From positions 29,183 to 93,182 of the forward strand of contig NZ_JPRF03000030.1 of NCBI RefSeq assembly GCF_001188955.3: DNA of 64,000 nucleotides, in the 5' to 3' direction. Below, piece after piece: positions 7,060 to 15,450 of this stretch. This DNA is from Kitasatospora aureofaciens. Lineage in GTDB: Bacteria; Actinomycetota; Actinomycetes; Streptomycetales; Streptomycetaceae. The translations under genes were made by a program, and so were the position numbers. Positions within the stretch are counted from its first letter, which is position 1; each line of letters begins with the position of its first letter. Below the pieces are notes generated by a model that worked only from the letters and a program-made list of their open reading frames with translations, ran no database searches and had not been told where the DNA came from.

Positions 7060-8533
7060 CGAGGTAGGCCTCCAGACCGTGGCGGCCACCCTCGCGGCCG
7101 TAGCCCGACTCCTTGTAGCCGCCGAACGGCGAGGTCGGGTCGAACTTGTTGAAGGTGTTGGCCCAGACCACACCGGCCTTGAGCCTGTTGGCCATCCAGA
7201 GGATGCGCGAGCCCTTCTCCGTCCAGATGCCGGCGGAGAGGCCGTACGGGGTGTTGTTGGCCTTCGCGACCGCCTCTTCGGGGGTGCGGAAGGTCAGCAC
7301 CGACAGCACCGGGCCGAAGATCTCCTCCTGGGCGATCCGGTGGGCCTGGCTGACGCCGGTGAACAGGGTCGGCTTGAACCAGAAGCCGGTACCCGGGAGT
7401 TCGCACTCCGGCGACCAGCGGTCCGCGCCCTCGGCCTCGCCGGCGTCGGTCAGCTCGGTGATCCGGGCCAGCTGGGCGGCCGAGTTGATCGCGCCGATGT
7501 CGGTGTTCTTGTCCAGCGGGTCGCCGACCCGGAGGGTGGCCATCCGGCGCTTCAGGGCGTCCAGCACCTCGTCCTGGACGGACTCCTGGACCAGCAGGCG
7601 CGAGCCCGCGCAGCAGACGTGGCCCTGGTTGAAGAAGATGCCGTTGACGATGCCCTCGACCGCCTGGTCGATCGGCGCGTCGTCGAAGACGATGTTGGCG
7701 GCCTTGCCGCCCAGCTCCAGCGACAGCTTCTTGCGGCTGCCGGCCAGCTGCCTGGCGATCGCCCGGCCGACCGGGGTGGAGCCGGTGAAGGCGACCTTGT
7801 TGACGTCCGGGTGCGCGGTGAGCGCGGCGCCGGTGCGGCCGTCGCCGGTGACGATGTTGACGACGCCCTTGGGCAGACCGGCCTGGCGGCAGATCTCGGC
7901 GAAGCGCAGAGCCGTCAGCGGGGTGGTCTCGGCCGGCTTGAGGACGACCGTGTTGCCGGTCGCCAGCGCGGGCGCGATCTTCCACGCCAGCATCATCAGC
8001 GGGAAGTTCCACGGGATGACCTGGCCGGCCACGCCCAGCGGGCGCGGGTTGGCGCCGAAGCCCGCGTAGTCCAGCTTGTCCGCCCAACCCGCGTAGTAGA
8101 AGAACCACGCGGCGACGGTCGGGATGTCGAAGTCGCGGGTCTCGCGGATCGGCTTGCCGTTGTCCATCGACTCCAGCACGGCCAGCTCGCGGCTGCGCTC
8201 CTGGATGATCCGGGCGATCCGGAACAGGTACTTGGCGCGCTCGCTGCCGGGCAGCGACGACCAGTCGGCGAAGGCCTTGCGGGCGGCGGCGACGGCGCGC
8301 TCCACGTCCTCGTCGGTGCCCTGGGCGAACTCGGCGAGCACCTGCTCGGTGGCCGGGTTGACCGTCTTCAGGGCCTCGCTGCCGGAGGAGTCGACGAACT
8401 CGCCGCCGATGAAGTGGCCGTAGGAGGTGGCGATGTCGCCCGCGGCCGCGGGGGACTCCGGGGCCGGGGCGTAGGCGAAGAGGCCTCCGGCCGGCTTGGC
8501 CACGGGCTCCTCGATGTTCTTCTTCTTGGCCAT
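7052..8533 (-). CDS. Aldehyde dehydrogenase family protein
   Basis: 493 residues. It contains VIPWNFPLMM, the Rossmann NAD-binding region with GNTVVLKPAE, the catalytic Glu in LELGGKAANIV and the catalytic Cys in HVCCAGSR. It oxidises an aldehyde to the acid or acyl group with NAD(P). A Lys-rich, Pro/Ala-rich leader of about 35 residues precedes the core. The start is five bases downstream of the deoC stop. Deoxyribose-phosphate aldolase yields acetaldehyde plus glyceraldehyde-3-phosphate, so removal of acetaldehyde from deoxynucleoside breakdown is a reasonable inferred role. Confidence 0.88.
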   Translation of the reverse strand: MAKKKNIEEPVAKPAGGLFAYAPAPESPAAAGDIATSYGHFIGGEFVDSSGSEALKTVNPATEQVLAEFAQGTDEDVERAVAAARKAFADWSSLPGSERAKYLFRIARIIQERSRELAVLESMDNGKPIRETRDFDIPTVAAWFFYYAGWADKLDYAGFGANPRPLGVAGQVIPWNFPLMMLAWKIAPALATGNTVVLKPAETTPLTALRFAEICRQAGLPKGVVNIVTGDGRTGAALTAHPDVNKVAFTGSTPVGRAIARQLAGSRKKLSLELGGKAANIVFDDAPIDQAVEGIVNGIFFNQGHVCCAGSRLLVQESVQDEVLDALKRRMATLRVGDPLDKNTDIGAINSAAQLARITELTDAGEAEGADRWSPECELPGTGFWFKPTLFTGVSQAHRIAQEEIFGPVLSVLTFRTPEEAVAKANNTPYGLSAGIWTEKGSRILWMANRLKAGVVWANTFNKFDPTSPFGGYKESGYGREGGRHGLEAYLDV

Positions 8534-8538
8534 GGTGA

Positions 8539-9525
8539 TCAGTCCACCGTCACGTAGTCGGGGCCGGAGTAGCGGCCGGTGGCGAGCTTCTGGCGCTGCA
8601 TCAGCAGGTCGTTGAGCAGGCTGGAGGCGCCGAAGCGGAACCAGTGCGGGCTCAGCCAGTCGTCGCCGAGCGTCTCGTTGACCATCACCAGGTACTTCAT
8701 GGCGTCCTTGGTGGTCTTGATGCCGCCGGCGGGCTTCACGCCGACCTGGACGCCGGTGGCGGCGCGGAAGTCGCGGACCGCCTCCAGCATCAGCAGGGTG
8801 ACCGGCGGGGTGGCGTTGACGGCGACCTTGCCGGTGGAGGTCTTGATGAAGTCGGCGCCGGCCAGCATCGCCAGCCACGAGACGCGGCGCACGTTGTCGT
8901 ACGTCTGCAGCTCGCCGGTCTCGAAGATCACCTTGAGGTGGGCGTAGGTGCCGTCCGGGCGCTTGCACGCCTCCTTGACGGCCACGATCTCGTTGTAGAC
9001 GTCGAAGTAGCGGCCGGAGAGGAAGGCGCCGCGGTCGATCACCATGTCGATCTCGTCGGCGCCCGCGGCCACCGCGTCGGCGGTGTCGGCGAGCTTGACC
9101 GGGAGGGCGGCGCGGCCGGCCGGGAAGGCGGTGGCCACCGAGGCGACCTGGATGTCGGTGCCGCGCAGGGCGTCCTTGGCGGTGGCGACCATGTCCGGGT
9201 AGACGCAGATGGCGGCGACGCGCGGGGTGGTCGGGTCGGTCGGGTCGGGGGTCCTGCCCTTGGCGCACAGGGCGCGCACCTTGCCGACCGTGTCCGCGCC
9301 CTCCAGCGTGGTCAGGTCGATCATGGAGATCGCCAGGTCGATGGCGTAGGCCTTCGCCGTGGTCTTGATCGAGCGGGTACCGAGGGTGGCGGCTCGCGCC
9401 TCAAGGCCGACCTGGTCGACGCCGGGCAGGCCGTGCAGGAAGCGGCGGAGCGAGGCCTCGGACGCCGCAACGTCCGCGAGGCCGCTGCCCGCAACGCCGG
9501 GGGCATTGGCTGCAACAGTGGACAT
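8539..9525 (-). CDS. deoC: Deoxyribose-phosphate aldolase DeoC
   Basis: 328 residues, a class I aldolase TIM barrel. The Schiff-base Lys is in ADFIKTSTGK and the second active-site Lys is in VGVKPAGGIKT; DEIDMVIDRGAF is also typical. It splits 2-deoxyribose-5-phosphate into glyceraldehyde-3-phosphate and acetaldehyde. The ATG at 9525 was chosen because the family begins here; a GTG two codons upstream is possible. It is the first gene of a three-gene operon with the aldehyde dehydrogenase pair. The 12-bp palindrome at 9545-9556, shared with the PNP gene, suggests coordinated control of nucleoside breakdown. Confidence 0.93.
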   Translation of the reverse strand: MSTVAANAPGVAGSGLADVAASEASLRRFLHGLPGVDQVGLEARAATLGTRSIKTTAKAYAIDLAISMIDLTTLEGADTVGKVRALCAKGRTPDPTDPTTPRVAAICVYPDMVATAKDALRGTDIQVASVATAFPAGRAALPVKLADTADAVAAGADEIDMVIDRGAFLSGRYFDVYNEIVAVKEACKRPDGTYAHLKVIFETGELQTYDNVRRVSWLAMLAGADFIKTSTGKVAVNATPPVTLLMLEAVRDFRAATGVQVGVKPAGGIKTTKDAMKYLVMVNETLGDDWLSPHWFRFGASSLLNDLLMQRQKLATGRYSGPDYVTVD

Positions 9526-9544
9526 AGTCACCAGACCAGCATAT

Positions 9545-9556
9545 CTACGCGCGTAG
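9545..9556. promoter_or_regulatory. Palindromic operator candidate upstream of deoC
   Basis: The perfect 12-base palindrome CTACGCGCGTAG ends 20 bases upstream of the deoC start codon. The identical sequence occurs upstream of the purine nucleoside phosphorylase gene at 13166-13177. A partial copy (10 of 12 bases) lies before purK at 56008-56019. Confidence 0.7.
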
Positions 9557-9590
9557 CCGACCGCTAGGGAGACGACCTTTCCGGCGGGCT

Positions 9591-9657
9591 TTCGTGGCCG
9601 GACCGAGACCTCGGCCACCCGGCGCCCCGGCCCGCCATTCGTGGCCGGACCGAGACC
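9591..9657. repeat. 20-bp direct repeat upstream of the PH-domain gene
   Basis: The sequence TTCGTGGCCGGACCGAGACC occurs twice, at 9591-9610 and 9638-9657, with a 47-base period. It is in the divergent intergenic region between deoC and the PH-domain gene. It could be a duplicated operator or a simple duplication. Confidence 0.75.
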
Positions 9658-9692
9658 CGCTGGTGAGGGGTGCATGGGGCAGAATCGAGGCC

Positions 9693-10373
9693 ATGACCGA
9701 ATCCGACGGCAAGCCCCACCAGGGCCCGGCCGCCCCCGGCGGGGACCCCGAGTACGCGGACCGCGTGTACCGCTCCGTCCCCGGCGTGATCTCCGGCGTG
9801 CTCCTGCTCGCCGTCGCCGCCTGGCTGATCGGCGACGCGGTGGTGACCGGAACCGGGAAGACCCCGTACGTCGCCCTCGCCGCGGTGCCCGTATTCGCCT
9901 TCCCGGTGATCGCCTACACGCTGCGCCCCGCGGTGTTCGCCGGCAGCGACCGCCTGGTCGTCCGCAACCCCTGGCGCACCATCACCGCCCCCTGGGCCTC
10001 GGTCGCCGCGCTGCGCGCCGGGTACTCCGTCGAGCTGCTGGCCGGCGAGAAGAAGTACCAGGTGTGGGCCGTCCCGGTCTCGCTGCGCCAGCGCAAGCGC
10101 GCCACCCGGGCGCAGAGCCGCGGCAACGCCGAGCACGCCTCCCGGACGGGTCTGGGGCTGGGACTCGCCGGCCGGACCAACCCGGTCGTCCACGGCGCCC
10201 CCGACCCCACCCGCGCCTGGTCCGACCAGGTGACGGACGTCCTCCAGGAGATGGCCGAGCGCAACGGCACCCGCCCCGGCGCCGCCGGGCCCGTGGTCGT
10301 CCGCTGGTGCTGGTGGGTCATCGCCCCCTCGCTGGTGGGCCTGGTCGCCCTGATCACGGTGATCGTCGTCTGA
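9693..10373 (+). CDS. PH-domain-like membrane protein
   Basis: 226 residues from the ATG at 9693. Two hydrophobic segments near residues 30-75 (VISGVLLLAVAAWLIGDAVV and YVALAAVPVFAFPVIAYTL) are followed by a bacterial PH-like segment (LVVRNPWRTITAPWASVAALRAGY). A basic linker and a C-terminal membrane helix (WWVIAPSLVGLVALITVIVV) follow. The arrangement fits the family of small actinobacterial membrane proteins with a bPH domain, of unknown function. It is divergent from deoC and convergent with the phosphomannomutase gene. The stop codon is part of a 14-base tandem duplication. Confidence 0.8.
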   Translation: MTESDGKPHQGPAAPGGDPEYADRVYRSVPGVISGVLLLAVAAWLIGDAVVTGTGKTPYVALAAVPVFAFPVIAYTLRPAVFAGSDRLVVRNPWRTITAPWASVAALRAGYSVELLAGEKKYQVWAVPVSLRQRKRATRAQSRGNAEHASRTGLGLGLAGRTNPVVHGAPDPTRAWSDQVTDVLQEMAERNGTRPGAAGPVVVRWCWWVIAPSLVGLVALITVIVV

Positions 10374-10398
10374 GCCCGGACGCGTGAGCCCGGGTGCG
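10371..10398. repeat. 14-bp tandem duplication containing the stop codon of the PH-domain gene
   Basis: Two 14-base units (10371-10384 and 10385-10398) match at 12 positions. Both begin TGAGCCCGG, and the first TGA is the stop codon. Confidence 0.75.
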
Positions 10399-10431
10399 TG
10401 GAAGGGCCCGGAACGGGTGGGCCCTTCCACG
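10397..10431. terminator. Bidirectional terminator between convergent genes
   Basis: A perfect 13-base-pair stem (10397-10409 with 10419-10431) with a nine-base loop lies between the PH-domain gene and the phosphomannomutase gene. Confidence 0.8.
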
Positions 10432-10439
10432 CCGGAAGG

Positions 10440-12158
10440 TCAGATGCCCGCGGCCTCGGCGAGGTCGCGCTTGACCGCCGCCAGCAGCTCGGCGGCGCGC
10501 TCGCGGGTGGCGCCCAGGTCGGCGGCGGTGGCGACCGGGAGGACGACCTCCAGGTAGCACTTGAGCTTGGGCTCGGTGCCGGACGGGCGGACCACGATCC
10601 GGGCCGAGCGGACCGGGTCGCCGGCCAGGTAGTAGCGCAGCCCGTCGGTGGGCGGCAGGTCGTCGGAGCCGGCCGACAGGTCGTCGGCGCGGGTGACGGT
10701 CAGGCCGGCCAGGACGGTCGGCGGCTGCTCGCGCAGGCGGCGCATGGCGTCGGCGATCAGCGAGAGGTCCCGCACCCGGACGGACAGCTGGTCGGTGGCG
10801 TGCAGGCCGTGCTCCAGCGCGAGGTCGTCCAGCAGGTCGCTCAGGGTGCGGCCGGACTTCTTGAGGGTCGCGGCGAGCTCGGTGACGAGCAGGGCGGCGG
10901 TGATGCCGTCCTTGTCCCGGACGCCCTGGGGGTCGACGCAGTAGCCGAGCGCCTCCTCGTAGCCGTAGCGCAGGCCCTCGGCGCGGGCGATCCACTTGAA
11001 GCCGGTCAGCGTCTCGGCGTACGCCAGGCCCGCGGCCTCGGCGATCCGGCCGAGCAGGGTGGCGGAGACGATGGTGGTGGCGAAGGTGCCCTCGGCCTTC
11101 TTGGCGACCAGCGCGGAGCCGAGCAGCGCGCCGACCTCGTCGCCGCGCAGCATCCGCCAGCCGGCCGAGCCGTTGCCGCTGCCCCCCGCGTTGCCGCCGG
11201 TCGGGACGGCCACTGCGCAGCGGTCGGCGTCCGGGTCGTTGGCGATCACGATGTCCGGGCCGACCGCGGCGGCGGTGTGGAAGGCGAGGTCCATCGCCCC
11301 CGGCTCCTCCGGGTTGGGGAAGGCCACGGTCGGGAAGTCCGGGTCGGGCTCGGCCTGCTCGGCGACCACGGTCGGCGCCGGGAAGCCGGCCCGGCGGAAG
11401 GCGGCGACCAGGGTGTCGCGGCCGACGCCGTGCATCGGGGTGTAGACCACGTCCAGCTCGCGCGGGCTGTGCTCGTCGACGATGGAGACGGCCCGGGTCA
11501 GGTAGGCCTCGACGACGTCCTCGCCGAGCACCTCCCAGCCCTCCTCGGCGCGCGGGACGTCGTTCAGCGAACCGATCGCGTCGATGTGGGCGGCGATCCC
11601 GGCGTCGGCGGGCGGGACGATCTGCGAGCCGTCGCCCAGGTAGACCTTGTAGCCGTTGTCCTGCGGCGGGTTGTGGCTGGCGGTGACGGTCACCCCGGCG
11701 GCCGCGCCCAGGTGGCGGATCGCGAAGGCGAGCACCGGGGTCGGCAGCGGGCGCGGCAGCAGCGCGGCGCGCAGGCCCGCCCCGACCACCACGGCGGCGG
11801 TGTCGCGGGCGAAGTCGTACGACTTGTGCCGGGCGTCGTAGCCGATCACGACCAGGTCGCCGAGGCCCTGCTCCTTCACGTACGCGACCAGCCCGGCGGC
11901 GGCCCGGATCACCACGGCGCGGTTCATCCGCATCGGGCCGGCGCCGAGTTCGCCGCGCAGGCCGGCGGTGCCGAACTGGAGGCGGTCGGAGAAGCGCTCG
12001 GCGAGCTCGGACCAGGCGAGGGTGCAGTCCTCCTCGGCCTCCGGGCCCTCGGCCCGGGCCAGCAGGGCGGTCAGTTCCTCACGGGTCTGCGGGTCGGGGT
12101 CCTCGGCCAGCCAGGTACGGGCCCGGGCGAGGAGGTCGGTGGTGGGTGCCTGCGTCAT
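10440..12158 (-). CDS. Phosphomannomutase/phosphopentomutase-type phosphohexomutase
   Basis: 572 residues, alpha-D-phosphohexomutase superfamily. The catalytic phosphoserine loop is VTASHNPPQDNG, the metal-binding loop DPDADRC is present, the sugar-binding region has GYEEALGY, and the C-terminal phosphate-binding loop has RPSGTEPKLK. It moves phosphate between C1 and C5/C6 of a sugar phosphate. Next to deoC and PNP, an attractive inferred substrate is (deoxy)ribose-1-phosphate, giving the 5-phosphate that DeoC cleaves. The ATG at 12158 follows an AGCAGG-type site. The usual annotation is phosphomannomutase; the substrate is not decided by sequence. Confidence 0.88.
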   Translation of the reverse strand: MTQAPTTDLLARARTWLAEDPDPQTREELTALLARAEGPEAEEDCTLAWSELAERFSDRLQFGTAGLRGELGAGPMRMNRAVVIRAAAGLVAYVKEQGLGDLVVIGYDARHKSYDFARDTAAVVVGAGLRAALLPRPLPTPVLAFAIRHLGAAAGVTVTASHNPPQDNGYKVYLGDGSQIVPPADAGIAAHIDAIGSLNDVPRAEEGWEVLGEDVVEAYLTRAVSIVDEHSPRELDVVYTPMHGVGRDTLVAAFRRAGFPAPTVVAEQAEPDPDFPTVAFPNPEEPGAMDLAFHTAAAVGPDIVIANDPDADRCAVAVPTGGNAGGSGNGSAGWRMLRGDEVGALLGSALVAKKAEGTFATTIVSATLLGRIAEAAGLAYAETLTGFKWIARAEGLRYGYEEALGYCVDPQGVRDKDGITAALLVTELAATLKKSGRTLSDLLDDLALEHGLHATDQLSVRVRDLSLIADAMRRLREQPPTVLAGLTVTRADDLSAGSDDLPPTDGLRYYLAGDPVRSARIVVRPSGTEPKLKCYLEVVLPVATAADLGATRERAAELLAAVKRDLAEAAGI

Positions 12159-12237
12159 TTGCCTGCTCCATCGGAAAGTGCGTCGGGGTGTCGGCCGGAG
12201 GGTTCCGCGCAAAGGGAAGAAGAGGTGTGCACATGCG

Positions 12238-12292
12238 GACGGGGCCCGCGGGATGGCGTGATCAGCGGATCACGCCGCCCGTGGGCCCCGTC
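12238..12292. terminator. Long hairpin between the PNP and phosphomannomutase genes
   Basis: An outer near-perfect stem (12238-12252 with 12278-12292) encloses an inner perfect GGCGTGATC/GATCACGCC stem. It lies downstream of the phosphorylase gene and probably acts as its terminator. Confidence 0.7.
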
Positions 12293-12318
12293 ACTCATGA
12301 TTCTGCGCCCGGCAGGCG

Positions 12319-13140
12319 TCAGATCCGCTCCAGGACCTTCGCCAGCAGCTCGCCCATGCGTTCGGCGGAGGCCTTGCCGGCCTCCAGGACCTCTTCGTGG
12401 TTGAGCGGCTCGCCGGTCATGCCGGCGGCCAGGTTGGTGACCAGGGAGATGCCGAGCACCTCGGAGCCGGCCTCGCGGGCGGCGATGGCCTCCAGGGTGG
12501 TGGACATGCCGACCAGCTCGCCGCCGATCACCCGGGCCATGTTGACCTCGGCCGGGGTCTCGTAGTGCGGGCCGCGGAACTGGACGTAGACGGCCTCGTC
12601 CAGGCTCGGGTCGACCTCGCGGCACAGCGCGCGCAGGCGCTTGGAGTACAGGTCGGTGAGGTCGACGAAGTTGGCGCCGACGATCGGGGAGTCCGCGGTC
12701 AGGTTGATGTGGTCGCTGATCAGGACGGGCTGGCCCGGGGTCCAGCCCTGGCGCAGACCACCGCAGCCGTTGGTCAGGACGATGACGCCGCAGCCGGCCG
12801 CGGCGGCGGTGCGCACGCCGTGGACGACGGTGGCCACGCCGTGGCCCTCGTAGTAGTGGTTGCGGCCGAGGAAGATCAGGGCGCGCTTGTCGCCGATCTT
12901 CACCGAGCGGATCTTGCCGGCGTGGCCGGCCACGGCGGGGGCGGGGAAGCCCGGGAGGTCGGTGACCGGGAACTCGGCCACGGTCTCACCCAGGGCGTCG
13001 GCGGCCGGCACCCAGCCGGAGCCCATCACCAGGGCGACGTCGTGCCGCTCGGCACCGGTCAGCTCGCGCAGGCGCTCGGCGGCGGCCTGGGCGGCGGCGT
13101 AGGGGTCGGCGGAGACGACCGACTGAGGAGAAGCGTTCAC
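12319..13140 (-). CDS. Purine nucleoside phosphorylase (trimeric type)
   Basis: 273 residues from a GTG start. Trimeric PNP hallmarks are the phosphate-binding MGSGW near residue 40, GRNHYYEGH, VLTNGCGGL, the FRGPHYETPAE substrate loop, and GMSTTLEAIAAR. It phosphorolyses purine (deoxy)nucleosides to base plus (deoxy)ribose-1-phosphate, feeding the mutase and DeoC encoded nearby. The start codon is 25 bases downstream of the shared 12-bp palindrome. The open frame extends far upstream, but the family starts here. Confidence 0.93.
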   Translation of the reverse strand: MNASPQSVVSADPYAAAQAAAERLRELTGAERHDVALVMGSGWVPAADALGETVAEFPVTDLPGFPAPAVAGHAGKIRSVKIGDKRALIFLGRNHYYEGHGVATVVHGVRTAAAAGCGVIVLTNGCGGLRQGWTPGQPVLISDHINLTADSPIVGANFVDLTDLYSKRLRALCREVDPSLDEAVYVQFRGPHYETPAEVNMARVIGGELVGMSTTLEAIAAREAGSEVLGISLVTNLAAGMTGEPLNHEEVLEAGKASAERMGELLAKVLERI

Positions 13141-13165
13141 GGGAACGAGGATAGACGGGTTTCGG

Positions 13166-13177
13166 CTACGCGCGTAG
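13166..13177. promoter_or_regulatory. Palindromic operator candidate upstream of the PNP gene
   Basis: The perfect 12-base palindrome CTACGCGCGTAG, identical to the one before deoC, ends 25 bases upstream of the GTG start of the phosphorylase gene. Confidence 0.7.
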
Positions 13178-13289
13178 AAGATCTGCGTACGGCATGCCGG
13201 ATCGTTACCGGGTTGTCCCGAAGGCACAGCTCGGCGGCGCTCTTCGGGTGGCCGGTTCTGTCGATACGCACAGGAAGGAGGGCTTGCGC

Positions 13290-13727
13290 TCAGCAGGGTC
13301 GGCGGCGCAGGTCCAGCACGTAGTCGTCCGGGGCGCCGGCGCTCTCGGCGGCGTCGGCGATCAGGCCGAGGTAGCGGGCCGCGGGCAGACCGCCCTCGTA
13401 GTCGTTGAGCACGTACGTCCAGACCGGGATGTCGCCGTCCAGGGTCTGCGCGCGCAGCCTGATCTTGCGGTAGATGCCGAGCTGGACGCCCTCCCAGCGG
13501 TCCAGGCCCTCCTCGTCCATCGGCGCGATGTCGTAGAGGGAGACGAAGACCCGGTCCTTCTCGTCCTCGACGACGGTGGCCAGCGAGCCCTCCCAGCCGA
13601 GCTGCTCGCCGCCGAAGGTGAGCCGCCAGCCGTCCAGCCACCCCGTGCCGCGGAGCGGGGAGTGCGGGGCCCGGCGGGTCATCTGCCGGGCATCGAGGTT
13701 GGTGGCATACGCGGCGTAAAGGGACAT
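13290..13727 (-). CDS. Gamma-glutamylcyclotransferase-like protein
   Basis: 145 residues from the ATG at 13727. It begins MSLYAAYATNLD, the YAAYGSN-like nucleotide-free loop typical of the gamma-glutamylcyclotransferase (AIG2/GGCT) fold, and continues with GTGWLDGWRLTFGG, LYDIAPMDEEGLDRWEG and TYVLNDYEGGLPAARYL. These match the cytoplasmic GGCT-like family, which cyclises gamma-glutamyl groups to 5-oxoproline in characterised members. The exact substrate here is unknown. It is divergent from the flavoprotein gene, with the two starts about 100 bases apart. No clear ribosome-binding site is visible. Confidence 0.8.
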   Translation of the reverse strand: MSLYAAYATNLDARQMTRRAPHSPLRGTGWLDGWRLTFGGEQLGWEGSLATVVEDEKDRVFVSLYDIAPMDEEGLDRWEGVQLGIYRKIRLRAQTLDGDIPVWTYVLNDYEGGLPAARYLGLIADAAESAGAPDDYVLDLRRRPC

Positions 13728-13834
13728 GGGTGCAGCGTAGCCCGGTCGGAGGACGCGGCGGGGGCCAGTGGACGAAGCCACCGAGCGCGGACCCCGTTGT
13801 GGCGCCGCTCCCGGTGTGCGGGACAATGGGGTAC

Positions 13835-15340
13835 GTGACTCGGATCGTGATCATCGGTGGCGGACCCGGCGGCTACGAGGCGGCGCTGGTGGCCGCTCAG
13901 CTCGGCGCGGAGGTGACCGTCGTCGACCGCGACGGTCTGGGCGGATCGGCGGTGCTCACGGACTGCGTGCCGTCGAAGACCCTGATCGCGACCGCGGAGG
14001 TGATGACCACCTTCGACAGCTCGTACGAGGAGCTGGGCATCACGGTCGACCAGGACGGCGCCGGGGACCGCGAGAGCAAGGTCATCGGCGTGGACCTGGG
14101 CAAGGTCAACCGCCGTGTGAAGCGCCTGGCGATCGCGCAGTCCCACGACATCACCCAGTCCGTCACCCGCGCCGGGGTCACCGTGCTGCGCGGCCGCGGG
14201 CGGCTCGGGGCCGGCGGGCAGGCCGTGGACGGCTCCCGGGAGGTGCTGGTGGACGCCCCCGACGGTGCCGTGCACTCGCTGCGCGCCGACGCGGTGCTGA
14301 TCGCCACCGGCGCCCACCCGCGCGAGCTGCCGGACGCCCAGCCGGACGGCGAGCGGATCCTGACCTGGACCCAGGTGTACGACCTGGAGGAGCTGCCGCG
14401 CGAGCTGATCGTGGTCGGCTCCGGCGTCACCGGCGCCGAGTTCGCCGGCGCGTACCAGGCGCTCGGCTCCAAGGTCACCCTGGTGTCCAGCCGTGACCGG
14501 GTGCTGCCCGGTGAGGACCCGGACGCCGCCGAGGTGCTGGAGGACGTCTTCCGCCGCCGCGGCATGAACGTGATGGGCCGTTCGCGGGCCGAAACGGTCA
14601 AGAGGATTTCGGCACGGGCAGAAGGCACACAGGGACCCTCCTCGCCGGAGGCGGGCGAGGAGGGATGGATCGGCGACCGGGTCGAGGTCACCCTCTCCGA
14701 CGGCACGGTGATCGAGGGCACCCACTGCCTGATGGCGGTCGGTTCGATCCCCAACACCGCGGACATGGGCCTGGAGGAGGCCGGGGTCAAGCTCAACGAC
14801 TGGGGCCAGATCCAGGTCGACCGGGTCTCCCGCACCAGCGCCCCGGGCGTCTACGCGGCCGGCGACTGCACCGGCGTCTTCATGCTCGCCTCGGTGGCGG
14901 CCATGCAGGGCCGGATCGCGATGTACCACGCGCTCGGTGACGCGGTGCAGCCGCTGAACCTGAAGACCGTGGCCTCCAACGTCTTCACCGACCCGGAGAT
15001 CGCCACCGTCGGTTACACCGCGGCCGACGTGGAGTGCGGCAAGATGGACGCCGTCGTGGTCAAGCTGCCGCTGCGCGGCAACCCGCGGGCGAAGATGCAG
15101 GGCATCCGGGACGGCTTCGTGAAGCTGTTCTGCCGTCCGGGCACCGGCATCGTGGTCGGCGGCGTGGTCGTCGCCCCGCGGGCCAGCGAGCTGATCCACC
15201 CGATCGCGCTGGCGGTGGACGCCAATCTGACGGTCGAACAGGTGGCCAGCGCCTTCACCGTCTACCCGTCGGTCTCCGGCTCGACCGCCGAGGCCGCCCG
15301 GCAGCTGCACATCCGCAAGCGGTCCGCCGGCGAATCCTGA
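13835..15340 (+). CDS. LpdA-type NAD(P)H dehydrogenase (flavoprotein disulfide reductase family)
   Basis: About 501 residues. The FAD-binding motif IGGGPGGYEAA lies at the start, the NAD-binding motif VGSGVTGAEFAGAY in the middle, and the second FAD motif GVYAAGDCTGVF follows. Only one redox Cys remains (VLTDCVPSK) where true dihydrolipoamide dehydrogenases have two, and the C-terminal His-Glu pair is absent. This matches the mycobacterial LpdA (Rv3303c) type of quinone reductase. An insert of about 20 Glu/Gly-rich residues sits in the second half (about residues 263-283). Start may be the GTG at 13835 or the ATG at 13826. Confidence 0.87.
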   Translation: MTRIVIIGGGPGGYEAALVAAQLGAEVTVVDRDGLGGSAVLTDCVPSKTLIATAEVMTTFDSSYEELGITVDQDGAGDRESKVIGVDLGKVNRRVKRLAIAQSHDITQSVTRAGVTVLRGRGRLGAGGQAVDGSREVLVDAPDGAVHSLRADAVLIATGAHPRELPDAQPDGERILTWTQVYDLEELPRELIVVGSGVTGAEFAGAYQALGSKVTLVSSRDRVLPGEDPDAAEVLEDVFRRRGMNVMGRSRAETVKRISARAEGTQGPSSPEAGEEGWIGDRVEVTLSDGTVIEGTHCLMAVGSIPNTADMGLEEAGVKLNDWGQIQVDRVSRTSAPGVYAAGDCTGVFMLASVAAMQGRIAMYHALGDAVQPLNLKTVASNVFTDPEIATVGYTAADVECGKMDAVVVKLPLRGNPRAKMQGIRDGFVKLFCRPGTGIVVGGVVVAPRASELIHPIALAVDANLTVEQVASAFTVYPSVSGSTAEAARQLHIRKRSAGES

Positions 15341-15450
15341 GCCCGGAGCGCACAGTTGGGGCGGCCGCCGATCGGTGGCCGCCCTTCGCGCAGGCATGAT
15401 CATCACCCGGACGGCGGGCGCGGTTCCGGGTGGTCGGCGGCGCGTATTGT

